Shown in pieces: positions 13,965-22,998 of a DNA stretch of 64,000 bases. Source of the stretch: an uncultured SAR86 cluster bacterium (GTDB taxonomy: Bacteria; Pseudomonadota; Gammaproteobacteria; Magnimaribacterales; TMED112); the NCBI GenBank assembly GCA_902563885.1, contig CACEYZ010000003.1, positions 1 through 64,000 on the forward strand, read 5' to 3'. Position numbers and translations under genes: made by a program. Within the stretch, counting starts at the first letter, position 1, and the number at the start of each line of letters is the position of its first letter. Below the pieces are notes generated by a model that was not told the origin of the DNA, made no database searches, and was given only the letters and a program-made list of their open reading frames with translations.

Positions 13965-14457
13965 CTTTAAGCTTCAAAAGCTTATCTCTAATTCTATTCC
14001 TCTTTAAAGACGATGAATAATCTACTAATAATTTTCCGTTTAGATGATCAATTTCATGCTGTATGCAAAAACCTAATAAACCCTCTGCAGTTAACTCTTT
14101 ATCTGAGCCATTTAAGTCTTGATATTTTAATTTTATTTTCTTTGCTCTCTTAACTTCTTGTCTAAAAGAAGGAATTGATAAGCAACCTTCTTCCGACAAT
14201 TCAAGAGTATCATCTAAAATTTCATAATCAGGATTGACTATATGTAAAGGACTACTTTTGTCCTCTGATAAATCAATTACTATTAATCTTTTATGGATGT
14301 CTACTTGAGTTGCAGCTAGCCCTATGCCTTTATCTTCATACATTGTATGGAGCATATCGTATGCTATGGATTTTAATTCATCATTAAAATCTTTAACTGG
14401 TTCAGCAGTTTTTCTTAACCTTGGGTCAGGAAATGTTAATATATTCAACTTATTCAT
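13951..14457 (-). CDS. def: Peptide deformylase
   Basis: Def removes the N-formyl group from nascent proteins using a metal ion. All three catalytic motifs are present in the 168-residue protein: GIGLAATQ (around 44-51), EGCLSIP (around 89-95, with the metal-binding Cys) and QHEIDHLNGKL (around 132-142, with two metal His and the catalytic Glu). The length matches E. coli Def (169). It is the first gene of the leftward def-fmt-trkA-trkH run and is divergent from purE, separated by 21 AT-rich bases that must hold both promoters. Confidence 0.97.
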   Translation of the reverse strand: MNKLNILTFPDPRLRKTAEPVKDFNDELKSIAYDMLHTMYEDKGIGLAATQVDIHKRLIVIDLSEDKSSPLHIVNPDYEILDDTLELSEEGCLSIPSFRQEVKRAKKIKLKYQDLNGSDKELTAEGLLGFCIQHEIDHLNGKLLVDYSSSLKRNRIRDKLLKLKDEKK

Positions 14458-14478
14458 TTTTGTTATTATTAATATTAT

Positions 14479-14976
14479 ATGGACGAAATTAAAGTTTCTG
14501 TAATTCTTGGTTCTGATTCAGATGTTGAATTAGGAAAAGCTGCTATTAATTCCTTGAAAGATTTTTCAATTCCCTGTGAATTAAAAGTTATATCTGCCCA
14601 CCGCTCTCCTGATGTATTAGTAGATTATATGAAAGATTCAAAAGATAGAGGCTGTAAAGTTTATATAGGAATTGCCGGCATGGCTGCACACTTGGCTGGC
14701 GCTATCGCCGCACATTCATCAAGTCCAGTTTTAGGAGTTCCATCAGCAAATAGTTCGTTGAATGGCTTGGATGCAATCTTATCTACATTACAAATGCCTG
14801 CAGGTGTGCCAGTAGCAACTTTTGCAGCTGGAAAGGCTGGTGCAACAAATGCTGGGATTTTCGCTGCACAGATGTTAGCAGCCAGTGATGAGGATTTAGC
14901 AGAAAAAATCAAATCTTTTAAAGCAGAGCTAAGAGAGAAAACTATTCTCAAAGATAAAAATCTTGATAGAGACTGA
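14479..14976 (+). CDS. purE: N5-carboxyaminoimidazole ribonucleotide mutase PurE
   Basis: PurE interconverts N5-CAIR and CAIR in purine biosynthesis. The 165-residue protein carries the family motifs ILGSDSDVELG near the N-terminus, SAHRSPD around residue 40 with the catalytic His, and the glycine/alanine-rich GIAGMAAHLAGAIAAHS. It matches class I PurE, which needs PurK to make N5-CAIR. No purK lies next to it. It begins a compact rightward run purE-tsaC-hemF-aroE-yheV in which every gene overlaps the next. Confidence 0.97.
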   Translation: MDEIKVSVILGSDSDVELGKAAINSLKDFSIPCELKVISAHRSPDVLVDYMKDSKDRGCKVYIGIAGMAAHLAGAIAAHSSSPVLGVPSANSSLNGLDAILSTLQMPAGVPVATFAAGKAGATNAGIFAAQMLAASDEDLAEKIKSFKAELREKTILKDKNLDRD

Positions 14977-15484
14977 CAAGATATCTTTAGCAGCAAGTTG
15001 GATTAAAGAGAAAAAAATCATTGCTTATCCAACAGAAGGAGTTTGGGGCATTGGCTGTATTAACAATCAGTCTTTAATATCAAAATTAAGTGAAATCAAA
15101 CAAAGACCTAAGGATAAGAAATACATCTTACTTTTCAGAAGTGTTGACGATTTAAGAAAAAAATTTGATGTGAAAAAAGATTACATCAAACAAATTAAGG
15201 AACTATCAAATAGTTTCACAACAATCATCGTTCCTTTAAATAAAAATAACAGTATTGCAGTTAGAATTCCAAAAATAGAAATTCTTCAAGATTTACTGGA
15301 AGAAGTTGGTGAAGAAATTGTTTCTACATCAGCAAACATATCATCTTTAAGTGTTTGTAAAAATGTAGAACAAATTAAAACAGTTTTTTCTAATAAAATT
15401 TTTGGTATTCTTAACCTTCCTCTAGGTGGGGAAAATAGATCATCAAGAATTTATGATTTAAAGACTAATGCATATGTTAGATAA
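14963..15484 (+). CDS. tsaC: Threonylcarbamoyl-AMP synthase (TsaC/YrdC family)
   Basis: TsaC makes threonylcarbamoyl-AMP from threonine, bicarbonate and ATP for the t6A37 modification of ANN-decoding tRNAs. The 173-residue protein matches the short TsaC form, with KKIIAYPTEGVWGIGC near the N-terminus, KQRPKDKKYILLF, VAVRIPK-like IAVRIPKIE, and STSANIS. The start chosen is TTG at 14963, inside the end of purE, because it gives the expected N-terminus and there is no ATG nearby. It overlaps hemF by 17 bases. The tsaC-hemF-aroE order is known from other gammaproteobacteria. Confidence 0.92.
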   Translation: MIETDKISLAASWIKEKKIIAYPTEGVWGIGCINNQSLISKLSEIKQRPKDKKYILLFRSVDDLRKKFDVKKDYIKQIKELSNSFTTIIVPLNKNNSIAVRIPKIEILQDLLEEVGEEIVSTSANISSLSVCKNVEQIKTVFSNKIFGILNLPLGGENRSSRIYDLKTNAYVR

Positions 15485-16358
15485 AATAGCAGAAAACTTT
15501 CAAGAAATTCATCAATCGCTGATAGATAACTTTTATCGTTATGAACAAAAAGAAAAAATTATTATTGATAAATGGGAAAAAGAGTCTCTTGGTCGTGGCA
15601 TTTCAGCTGTTGTAGATTGCGGTAGATTTTTTGATAAAGCGGGAATCAATTTCTCCCAAATTTCTGGCAATTCTTTACCTAGATCATCTGTTGGAAGTGA
15701 GGGGTATAAAGACGCTCCATATTTTGCGACTGGAGTTTCAGTTGTATTTCATCCCAAAAATCCAAATATTCCAACTGCGCATTTGAATGTAAGGTACTTT
15801 GCGACTTTCAATGAGAATAATAAAATTAACGAAGATTGGTTTGGAGGAGGTTTTGACCTAACACCTTACGTTCCATTTAAAGAGGACTGTAAATCTTGGC
15901 ATCAGCAAGCCAAAACTGCATCAAAAAATAAATATCAAGAATGGAAAAATAATTGTGATGATTATTTCTATTTAAAACACAGAAATGAGCACAGAGGTGT
16001 TGGTGGTATTTTTTATGAAAAACAAACATTTGAAAAACCTGAACAAGGATTAAAGCTGTCCAAAAGTGTTGCAGAGTCTTTTTTAAACGGATACAGCAAT
16101 ATTTTAGATAAAAGAAAAGATCTTGAGTTTACAGAAAGACAAAAAGAGTTTCAGATATTTAGAAGGGGAAGATATGTAGAATTTAACCTTTTGTATGACA
16201 GAGGAACTTTATTTGGACTCCAATCTGGTGGAAGAATAGAGTCAATTTTAATGTCTCTCCCAAGTGAAGTTTCATGGCGATATAAATTTGATCAAAACCT
16301 TAATAGTGAGGAGCAAAATCTTTACAACCTAATATCCAAAAAGCATCAATGGATATGA
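15474..16358 (+). CDS. hemF: Oxygen-dependent coproporphyrinogen III oxidase
   Basis: HemF converts coproporphyrinogen III to protoporphyrinogen IX using O2, a late heme-biosynthesis step that fits the aerobic oxidase genes downstream. The protein has the family signatures RYFATFNE, WFGGGFDLTPYVP (around residues 120-135) and HRNEHRGVGGIFYE, plus GRYVEFNLLYDRGTLFGLQSGGRIESIL. The length of about 295 is typical (299 in E. coli). Two ATGs, at 15468 and 15474, are possible starts; I give the second, MLDKIAENF, and the difference is two residues. It overlaps aroE by 10 bases. Confidence 0.96.
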   Translation: MLDKIAENFQEIHQSLIDNFYRYEQKEKIIIDKWEKESLGRGISAVVDCGRFFDKAGINFSQISGNSLPRSSVGSEGYKDAPYFATGVSVVFHPKNPNIPTAHLNVRYFATFNENNKINEDWFGGGFDLTPYVPFKEDCKSWHQQAKTASKNKYQEWKNNCDDYFYLKHRNEHRGVGGIFYEKQTFEKPEQGLKLSKSVAESFLNGYSNILDKRKDLEFTERQKEFQIFRRGRYVEFNLLYDRGTLFGLQSGGRIESILMSLPSEVSWRYKFDQNLNSEEQNLYNLISKKHQWI

Positions 16359-17122
16359 AATATAAACTTGGGGTGCTTGGCAAAGGGATTTCTTATTCTT
16401 TGTCACCTGAAATTCATAATTCATTCTCTAAACAATGCAATATTGATATTAAATATAAAATTTATGACATAGAAAAAGACTCATTGTCTTTTATAGAAAA
16501 TTTTTTTAAAAATGGTGGACACGGCTTAAATATAACTCAACCATTTAAAGAAGAAGTAGGAAAATTTTATAATGCACCGCCTTCAAATATTCTCTACAAA
16601 AGTGACAATGAGATAAAAGCTGACTCAGTCGATGCGGAGGGACTTTGCACTGATTTATCAAAAAAAAATATTAAGGTAAATCCTGGCACAAGAATTTTGT
16701 TACTTGGACTAGGTGGTGCTGGAATCTCAATAATTAATTCTTCAATATTTAGAAAATGTAATTTTGTGGTATGGAATAGATCCAAGAATAAATATAAAAA
16801 TATTCAGAGAGATTTTTTAGAATTTAAAAATAATTATGATGAGAAAATTGACCTTGTAATTTCATGCGTTTCAGAAATAAATAATGAAATTTCTGAGATC
16901 ATTTTGAACACAAACTTTCAGCAATTTGCACACATATATGATATTAATTATAAAAACGAAACAAATACGCATTACAAGAAAATTTCTTTGAAAAAAAATG
17001 TTAGTTTTAATTCAGGTGAAGGCATGTTGGTTGAGCAAGCTGCACTTTCTTGGAGGAGATGGTTTGGTAATAAACCTGATACTTCAGATGTTAAAATAAG
17101 TATTGAAAATGGAAGGCTATAA
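16349..17122 (+). CDS. aroE: Shikimate dehydrogenase
   Basis: AroE reduces 3-dehydroshikimate to shikimate with NADPH in aromatic amino-acid biosynthesis. The 257-residue protein begins with the shikimate-binding domain (GKGISYSLSPEIHNSFS; GHGLNITQPFKEE, with the catalytic Lys in the NITQPFK motif replacing the usual NVTxPFK). It continues with a Rossmann domain (LLLGLGGAGISIINS) and ends with GEGMLVEQAALSW. It is slightly short (E. coli 272). It overlaps hemF upstream and the small yheV gene downstream. Confidence 0.93.
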   Translation: MDMKYKLGVLGKGISYSLSPEIHNSFSKQCNIDIKYKIYDIEKDSLSFIENFFKNGGHGLNITQPFKEEVGKFYNAPPSNILYKSDNEIKADSVDAEGLCTDLSKKNIKVNPGTRILLLGLGGAGISIINSSIFRKCNFVVWNRSKNKYKNIQRDFLEFKNNYDEKIDLVISCVSEINNEISEIILNTNFQQFAHIYDINYKNETNTHYKKISLKKNVSFNSGEGMLVEQAALSWRRWFGNKPDTSDVKISIENGRL

Positions 17123-17273
17123 ATTTATTGCTGGGGCTATATGTCCCTCTTGTAAAGAGCAGGATAGCATAGTTCTTAAAGATGATGATTCCGAGGTTAA
17201 ATGTATATCTTGTAACTATTTTGAGCGTAGGAATGATAAAGATCTTGGATCTATTAAAATAATTGACGATTAG
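17109..17273 (+). CDS. yheV: YheV-like small zinc-ribbon protein (DUF2387)
   Basis: This 54-residue ORF has two Cys pairs, CPSC and CISC, 18 residues apart, and starts MEGYKFIAGAICPSCK, closely resembling the E. coli YheV start RFIAGAVCPAC. It is probably a zinc-binding protein; the cellular role of the family is unknown. The ATG lies inside the aroE stop region (14-base overlap), suggesting translational coupling. Position after aroE and Cys spacing support a real gene even though it is short. Confidence 0.85.
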   Translation: MEGYKFIAGAICPSCKEQDSIVLKDDDSEVKCISCNYFERRNDKDLGSIKIIDD

Positions 17274-17335
17274 AAGTGACTATTAGTATCGTTTATTACT
17301 CGACATAAGAGATATTTATAGTAATATATGCGTAA

Positions 17336-18487
17336 ATGAGGAACAAGTTAGGGCTTTTCTTATTATCTATAACATCTTTTTACACATCAGCTGATTGGCT
17401 AGATGTGAATATGCCCGTGGGCGTAACCGATATCAGTAAAGAGGTCTTTGACCTTCACATGGCTATATTTTTCGTTACAGTTGCTATAGGCGTAATTGTT
17501 TTCGGTTTCATGTTTTACTCCATGTGGCGCTATAGGAGAAGTAATAATAAAAAACCCGCTAAATTCAAAGAAAATCACAAACTTGAAATACTTTGGACAG
17601 TGATACCAACTTTAATTCTTGTTGCAATGGCTGTTCCAGCTTCTATTACATTGAAAAAAATATACGACCATGAAGCTGAAGAAGGCGGTATGGACATTCA
17701 AGTAGTTGGCTGGCAATGGAAGTGGCAATATAAGTATTTAGATGAGCAGGTAGGCAACAAGCCTTTAAGTTTTTTTGCTAACTTAACCACTCCTCCAGAT
17801 CAGTATGAATATAACAGAGTGGAAAAAGGTGAGAATTATTTGCTTGAGGTTGATGAAGAAGTAGTAGTGCCAGTAAATACTCCAATAAGATTTTTGATTA
17901 CAAGTAATGATGTTATCCATTCATGGTACATGAGTGACTTTGCTGTTAAGCAAGATGCTATACCAGGTTTTATAAATGTTGCAAAAACTACAATTAACGA
18001 ACCTGGCATTTACAGAGGAAATTGCACAGAACTTTGTGGTGAAAGGCATGCTTATATGCCAATAGTTGTGCGTGCAGTTACTAAAGAAGAATACGATGAA
18101 TGGGTTGCAGAAAAAAGAGAAGCTATGGAGCAATTAGCTTTTTTAACGGAAAAAGAATGGACTGCTGATGAGCTGTATGCTCAAGGCGAAGAAATATATA
18201 AAACTCGCTGTGCAGCATGTCATCAAGTAAATGGAGCAGGAATTACAGGTTTTTATCCAGCATTGGCTGGTAGTGAAGTTGTAATGAATGATAAGACAGG
18301 CCAAATAGAAATCCTCATGGAAGGCATTAGAGGGAGTCAGATGCAATCTTTTGCAGAGCAGCTTAACGAAGTTGACATGGCAGCGGTAATAACTTTCACA
18401 AGGTTAGCTTGGAATAATGATAAACAAGGTGATGGAACAATTGTTGTTCCTAAAGACATTGTTGATTATAAAAAAGGAGATTTATAG
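17336..18487 (+). CDS. coxB: Cytochrome c oxidase subunit II with fused C-terminal cytochrome c
   Basis: Subunit II receives electrons from cytochrome c through the CuA centre. The 383-residue protein has a signal peptide (1-18), two membrane helices (about 41-63 and 86-105), aromatic-rich [12 protein letters not shown], and a complete CuA site: His195 and C230-x3-C234-x3-H238-x2-M241. After about residue 270 a cytochrome c domain follows, with the heme-binding CAACH at 292-296 and a later Met (GSQMQSF) as possible sixth ligand. This makes it a caa3-type oxidase. coxA follows after 8 bases. Confidence 0.97.
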   Translation: MRNKLGLFLLSITSFYTSADWLDVNMPVGVTDISKEVFDLHMAIFFVTVAIGVIVFGFMFYSMWRYRRSNNKKPAKFKENHKLEILWTVIPTLILVAMAVPASITLKKIYDHEAEEGGMDIQVVGWQWKWQYKYLDEQVGNKPLSFFANLTTPPDQYEYNRVEKGENYLLEVDEEVVVPVNTPIRFLITSNDVIHSWYMSDFAVKQDAIPGFINVAKTTINEPGIYRGNCTELCGERHAYMPIVVRAVTKEEYDEWVAEKREAMEQLAFLTEKEWTADELYAQGEEIYKTRCAACHQVNGAGITGFYPALAGSEVVMNDKTGQIEILMEGIRGSQMQSFAEQLNEVDMAAVITFTRLAWNNDKQGDGTIVVPKDIVDYKKGDL

Positions 18488-18495
18488 GAGTAATT

Positions 18496-20073
18496 ATGAG
18501 TGCAGTAATTGAAAATCACGAACACGACCATCATGGACCTCAAAAAGGGATCTTAAGGTGGCTTTTCACGACCAATCATAAAGATATTGGAACACTATAC
18601 CTGTGGTTTAGTTTTCTTATGTTTTTAACAGGTGGTGCGATGGCTATGGGGATAAGAGCTGAGCTTTTTGAACCAGGTTTACAGCTTATGGATCCTATTA
18701 GGTATAACCAATTAGTTACTATGCACGGACTAATAATGATATTTGGTGCAGTTATGCCAGCATTTGTAGGTTTAGCTAACTGGCTTATTCCTATGCAAAT
18801 TGGAGCACCAGATATGGCATTGCCAAGAATGAATAATCTGAGTTTTTGGTTACTTCCTTCGGCGTTTATAATTCTTCTTTCAACTGCTTTTATGGAAGGA
18901 GGAATGCCTGGTTTTGGTTGGACCTTCTACGCACCTTTATCGACAAATTACCCAAATATTGCTTACTTTGTGTTTGCTGTTCACATAATGGGAATTTCTT
19001 CAATAATGGGTTCAATTAATGTAATTGTCACAATTATGAATATGAGAGCACCTGGAATGACATTAATGCAAATGCCGTTATTCGTATGGTCTTGGTTAAT
19101 AACTGCATATTTGCTCATAGCTGTTATGCCAGTTTTAGCTGGTGCAGTAACAATGCTATTAATGGATGCATATTTTGGAACATCATTCTTTGATGCTGCA
19201 GGTGGAGGAGATCCAGTTTTATTTCAGCACGTCTTTTGGTTTTTTGGCCACCCTGAAGTCTATATTATGATTCTTCCTGCATTTGGAATTACTTCTCATA
19301 TTATTAGTACTTTCTCAAGAAAGCCTTTGTTTGGACATTCATCAATGGTTTATGCGATGGTTTCGATTGCTGTGCTTTCATTTGTAGTTTGGGCTCACCA
19401 CATGTTTACAGTTGGAATGCCACTCGCTGCTGAATTATTTTTTATGTGGGCAACAATGATCATCGCTATTCCTACTGGTGTTAAAGTTTTTAACTGGGTT
19501 GCAACTATTTTTAAAGGATCAATAACTTATGAAACACCTATGCTATTTGCAATTGCTTTTGTTGTTTTATTTACAATAGGTGGTCTATCTGGCCTTATGT
19601 TGGCGATCACACCTGCAGATTTTCAATATCATGATACTTATTTCGTTGTAGCACACTTTCATTACGTATTGGTACCAGGTGCAATTTTCTCAATAATGGC
19701 TGCTGTTTACTATTGGCTTCCAAAATGGACAGGAAATATGTACGACGAGAAAATGGGTAAGCTTCATTTTTGGTTATCATTTATTGGTGTTAATGTAACT
19801 TTCTTCCCTCAACACTTTGTAGGTTTAGCTGGAATGCCAAGAAGGTATGCTGACTACGCTTTACAGTTTGCAGAATGGAATGCAGTTTCATCCATTGGAG
19901 CATTTCTGTTTGGTTTATCACAGCTACTTTTCCTTTACATTGTTATCAAGGCTGTTTTTGCAGGCAAAAAAGCAACTGCACAGGTTTGGGATGGCGCAGA
20001 AGGATTAGAGTGGACTGTAGACTCTCCTGCTCCGTATCATACATTTGAAACCCCACCAAAAGTAAATGGCTAA
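18496..20073 (+). CDS. coxA: Cytochrome c oxidase subunit I
   Basis: Subunit I is the heme a / heme a3-CuB catalytic core that reduces O2 and pumps protons. The 525-residue protein has about 12 membrane helices. The heme a ligand His is in [10 protein letters not shown]. The CuB site [13 protein letters not shown] carries the His-Tyr pair of A-type heme-copper oxidases. The two CuB histidines appear in [10 protein letters not shown], and the heme pair in [11 protein letters not shown]. The ATG is preceded by TAGGAGTAATT, a good ribosome binding site. It overlaps ctaG by 8 bases. Confidence 0.98.
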   Translation: MSAVIENHEHDHHGPQKGILRWLFTTNHKDIGTLYLWFSFLMFLTGGAMAMGIRAELFEPGLQLMDPIRYNQLVTMHGLIMIFGAVMPAFVGLANWLIPMQIGAPDMALPRMNNLSFWLLPSAFIILLSTAFMEGGMPGFGWTFYAPLSTNYPNIAYFVFAVHIMGISSIMGSINVIVTIMNMRAPGMTLMQMPLFVWSWLITAYLLIAVMPVLAGAVTMLLMDAYFGTSFFDAAGGGDPVLFQHVFWFFGHPEVYIMILPAFGITSHIISTFSRKPLFGHSSMVYAMVSIAVLSFVVWAHHMFTVGMPLAAELFFMWATMIIAIPTGVKVFNWVATIFKGSITYETPMLFAIAFVVLFTIGGLSGLMLAITPADFQYHDTYFVVAHFHYVLVPGAIFSIMAAVYYWLPKWTGNMYDEKMGKLHFWLSFIGVNVTFFPQHFVGLAGMPRRYADYALQFAEWNAVSSIGAFLFGLSQLLFLYIVIKAVFAGKKATAQVWDGAEGLEWTVDSPAPYHTFETPPKVNG

Positions 20074-20626
20074 GAATAATTTTTCAAGCAAAATATTTCT
20101 CAATTTAGTTTCAGCAGTAATTTTTATGTTCTTTTTTTCTTTTATGCTGGTGCCTCTTTACAATGTTTTTTGTGAGGTTACAGGTCTAAATGGAAAAATA
20201 TATGGCCCATCATCTTTTTTTGTAAAAGACGATGTAGAAAAAAAAGATTCTAGAGAAATAAGAATAAAGTTTTTAAGCCAAGTTAATGAATCAGCGCCTG
20301 TTAATTTCTTCCCTTCTTCTAATGAGGTAAGGGTGTGGACTGATAAGGTGAGCAAAACGTCCTATATTGCAGAAAATACCACTGATAAACAACTAACTCT
20401 AACTATAATTCCATCGGTGTCACCTGGTTTAGCTGCAGAAAATGTAAAAAAAATTCAATGTTTTTGTTTTGAAGAGCAGACTCTAAAGCCTTATGAGAGG
20501 CAAGAATGGCCTGTTAGATTTTATGTAAGCTCTGAAGTAGGAGATAACGTAAATGATATATATCTATCCTATACACTCTTTGAAACAGATCGTGTTTTAA
20601 CAGACAATATGAATCATGGAAAGTAA
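20066..20626 (+). CDS. ctaG: Cytochrome c oxidase assembly protein CtaG (Cox11 type)
   Basis: CtaG/Cox11 delivers copper to the CuB site of subunit I. The 186-residue protein has one N-terminal membrane anchor (about 8-29), [17 protein letters not shown] (conserved Cys), and the diagnostic copper-binding [15 protein letters not shown] (Cys-Phe-Cys) near residue 130. The rest is a periplasmic Ig-like domain. The start overlaps coxA and its end overlaps coxC, so it belongs to the cox operon in the common order coxB-coxA-ctaG-coxC. Confidence 0.96.
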   Translation: MAKNNFSSKIFLNLVSAVIFMFFFSFMLVPLYNVFCEVTGLNGKIYGPSSFFVKDDVEKKDSREIRIKFLSQVNESAPVNFFPSSNEVRVWTDKVSKTSYIAENTTDKQLTLTIIPSVSPGLAAENVKKIQCFCFEEQTLKPYERQEWPVRFYVSSEVGDNVNDIYLSYTLFETDRVLTDNMNHGK

Positions 20627-21536
20627 GACTGACAATTTTCAAAAATATTATGTTCCTGAGAAAAGTGCTATCCCAATAATTTTTGCAGTTTCTGTTTTTT
20701 TTGCAGGGTTTGGCGCTGCTAACGCAATCACCGGCAATGGTTCCACAATGCTTCTTCTTGGTATGTTAGCTGTAGTTATTACTATGTCTTTCTGGTTTTC
20801 TGTTGTTATGAAAGAGTCAAAAGCCGGACTTGATACACCGCAATTAAATAATTCTTATGTATTTGGAATGGGATGGTTTATTTTTTCAGAGGTAATGTTT
20901 TTCTTCGCTTTTTTTGGTGCATTATTCTACATAAGACAGTTTGCAGTACCATGGCTTGGTGGTGAGGGAGAAAAAGGCCTTGCTGGAGAATTATTGTGGC
21001 CAGAATTTGAGGCAACATGGCCGCCTATGATAACTCCTGAGCAAAGCATTATGGGCAATCAGGCAGTTACAAAAGGACCTGATGAATCTATGTATCTACA
21101 TGGCATAAGTGGAATAATTAAGTGGCTTCCTTTATGGAATACAATTGTTCTTCTTACTTCAAGTGGAACAGTTCACTTTGCACATATTGCACTTAAAGAA
21201 AATAATAGAAAAAGATTTAACTTTTGGTTAGGAATTACTGTGTGCTTAGCATTTATTTTTGTAATTCTTCAAGCAGCAGAATACTATGAGGCCTATGCTC
21301 ATCTGGGATTAACTCTAAATTCTGGAGTATATGGGACAACTTTTTTTATGCTAACTGGATTTCACGGAATGCATGTCTTGATCGGTGGGATCTTTCTTTT
21401 AACTCAGCTATTTAGGTCAACAGGGTTCAAACATTTTACAGAAAAAGAACATTTTGGCTTTGAAGCAGCTTCTTGGTATTGGCATTTTGTTGATGTTGTC
21501 TGGGTTTGCTTGTTTTTATTTGTTTATATTATTTAA
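20616..21536 (+). CDS. coxC: Cytochrome c oxidase subunit III
   Basis: Subunit III stabilises the oxidase core. The 306-residue protein has seven membrane helices with family signatures: FSEVMFFFAFFGALFY, WNTIVLLTSSGTVHFAH, YGTTFFMLTGFHGMHVLIG, and the C-terminal SWYWHFVDVVWVCLFLFVY. A hydrophilic loop around residues 110-160 is larger than in mitochondrial subunit III, as is usual for gammaproteobacterial forms. It ends the first oxidase transcription unit; a small opposite-strand gene overlaps its stop by 4 bases. Confidence 0.97.
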   Translation: MESKTDNFQKYYVPEKSAIPIIFAVSVFFAGFGAANAITGNGSTMLLLGMLAVVITMSFWFSVVMKESKAGLDTPQLNNSYVFGMGWFIFSEVMFFFAFFGALFYIRQFAVPWLGGEGEKGLAGELLWPEFEATWPPMITPEQSIMGNQAVTKGPDESMYLHGISGIIKWLPLWNTIVLLTSSGTVHFAHIALKENNRKRFNFWLGITVCLAFIFVILQAAEYYEAYAHLGLTLNSGVYGTTFFMLTGFHGMHVLIGGIFLLTQLFRSTGFKHFTEKEHFGFEAASWYWHFVDVVWVCLFLFVYII

Positions 21537-21745
21537 CCCCAAGGCGCATTATTGCCAAGTTGACCTGTAAAAATTCCATAAGTTATGAGTATTAATATGA
21601 TGGCACCAAGAGTCACTCTAAACCCAAGCCCATACATTATGCGTTTCTTTTTAGGATTACCTCTATCAATAAAAAGAAAAACAAGACTCGAGAAGAGGCT
21701 TATTAGCACAAGAACAACTAGAATAATTATTACAGTTTTAAGCAC
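21533..21745 (-). CDS. DUF2909-like small membrane protein
   Basis: A 70-residue protein on the opposite strand with two membrane segments (about 3-25 and 43-62) joined by a basic loop (RGNPKKKR). It ends in a short Gly/Asn tail. Small twin-helix proteins of the DUF2909 type are found, in this same opposite orientation, between coxC and the SURF1 gene in many gammaproteobacteria. The function is unknown; the position suggests a part in oxidase assembly. Identification is from position, size and topology recalled from the family. Confidence 0.8.
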   Translation of the reverse strand: MLKTVIIILVVLVLISLFSSLVFLFIDRGNPKKKRIMYGLGFRVTLGAIILILITYGIFTGQLGNNAPWG

Positions 21746-21761
21746 ACTATCATTTTAACAG

Positions 21762-22448
21762 ATGCATAAATTTAAATTCAGAATACTATTCTTTTCTTTA
21801 GTTTTTTTTCCTATCACAATTTTGCTTGGAATTTGGCAGATAAATAGAGCGGATGAAAAAAATAATATCATGGAGCAATACGCAGAGCTAATTAAAAAAC
21901 CACCAATTCAGCTGGTAAATTCTTACCAATATAGTAATTGGGAACCAGTATACGGTGAGGGGATTTATCTAGATGAGATTATTTATGAGGATAATGCAAT
22001 AAGTAATGGTAAGGCCGGATATAAGGTTTACCATTTATTTGAACTAGTTACTGGAGAAAATATATTTGTTAACAGAGGATTTATTGAGAGAAAACCAATG
22101 AAGAATGATCTTCCAGAAATACTAGTACCTGAAGGGCTTTTCTTTATACAAGGGAATGTAATGCTTAAGCAAAAGAATGCCTTTGCGAAAGAAATAAATG
22201 AAAGTGATTCAAGAATTATTCAAGAATTTAATCTTGCAAATATTAAAAGCAAAAGAGGACTAGAAGACAAAGAAATTTATGATTTCTTGTTTAATTTAGC
22301 TCCATCAGACCCATTAAAGCTTGTACCAATTGAAAAACCAATAAGCATGAGTGCAAGCAAGCACATAGGATATGCAATTCAGTGGTTTGGCTTAAGTGTT
22401 GTTTTAGTTGTAATGACTCTAATTGCGTTTTTAAAAAAGAATGAATAA
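21762..22448 (+). CDS. SURF1-family cytochrome oxidase assembly protein
   Basis: SURF1/Shy1 proteins help insert heme a into subunit I. The 228-residue protein has the family topology: an N-terminal helix (about 7-25, followed by GIWQINRADEKN), a soluble periplasmic domain with IFVNRGFIERK (the conserved VNRGW-type motif), and a C-terminal helix in SKHIGYAIQWFGLSVVLVVMT, where HxxYAxQWF is the signature. It overlaps the next gene by 8 bases and begins the second half of the oxidase cluster (SURF1, thioredoxin-like, ctaA, ctaB, sco). Confidence 0.95.
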   Translation: MHKFKFRILFFSLVFFPITILLGIWQINRADEKNNIMEQYAELIKKPPIQLVNSYQYSNWEPVYGEGIYLDEIIYEDNAISNGKAGYKVYHLFELVTGENIFVNRGFIERKPMKNDLPEILVPEGLFFIQGNVMLKQKNAFAKEINESDSRIIQEFNLANIKSKRGLEDKEIYDFLFNLAPSDPLKLVPIEKPISMSASKHIGYAIQWFGLSVVLVVMTLIAFLKKNE

Positions 22449-22998
22449 AGGAATAGGTTTAGCATTAATTATTTTAATTACCCCTTTGGTGGTAATTACT
22501 GCTTCTACACTTACATTTTACTTGGGTTATAAACCTACGAGCACATCAAATAATGGGGAATTGATTGTGCCACCCCTCGAAACTAATCTTTTTAAACTCG
22601 AAAATATTAATGGAGATTCGTTTAGTTTTAGAAAGGGAAAATGGTACCTAGTTTATTTTGATAACTTTAATGATTTAGAAGCCTCAGAAGAAAAATTGAA
22701 ATTTGCCTTCAGCATTAATACAACTCTTGGCAGAAAAATGAATAGACTTAAAAGAGTTGTTGTATTAAGAGAAGATTTCAATTCGAAATCAATTAATAAT
22801 TTATCTTCGAAATTTCCAAACGTTTTTTTCGTTAAAGATATCGATCAAGAATTTGAGGATTTGCTTTTGAATGCTGGTATGAGTCCTTTTGAAAAGCAAT
22901 CTATATTTTTACTTGATGATTTCTCTTTTGTAATGGAAGAGTTTAATAAAGAGCTTGATTTTAAAGAGGTTTTTGAGGACATAAAAACTTTATTATGA
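22441..22998 (+). CDS. Membrane-anchored, possibly thioredoxin-fold protein of the oxidase assembly cluster
   Basis: The 185-residue protein has one N-terminal helix (about 5-28) and a periplasmic domain. The domain starts FKLENINGDSFSFRKGKWYLVYF, which resembles the first strands of SCO/thioredoxin-like proteins, but the CxxxC or CxxC redox motif is absent and the mature part has no Cys. Genes of this size between SURF1 and ctaA are common in gammaproteobacterial cox clusters, where they remain uncharacterised. It overlaps both neighbours. An assembly role is inferred from context only. Confidence 0.75.
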   Translation: MNKGIGLALIILITPLVVITASTLTFYLGYKPTSTSNNGELIVPPLETNLFKLENINGDSFSFRKGKWYLVYFDNFNDLEASEEKLKFAFSINTTLGRKMNRLKRVVVLREDFNSKSINNLSSKFPNVFFVKDIDQEFEDLLLNAGMSPFEKQSIFLLDDFSFVMEEFNKELDFKEVFEDIKTLL

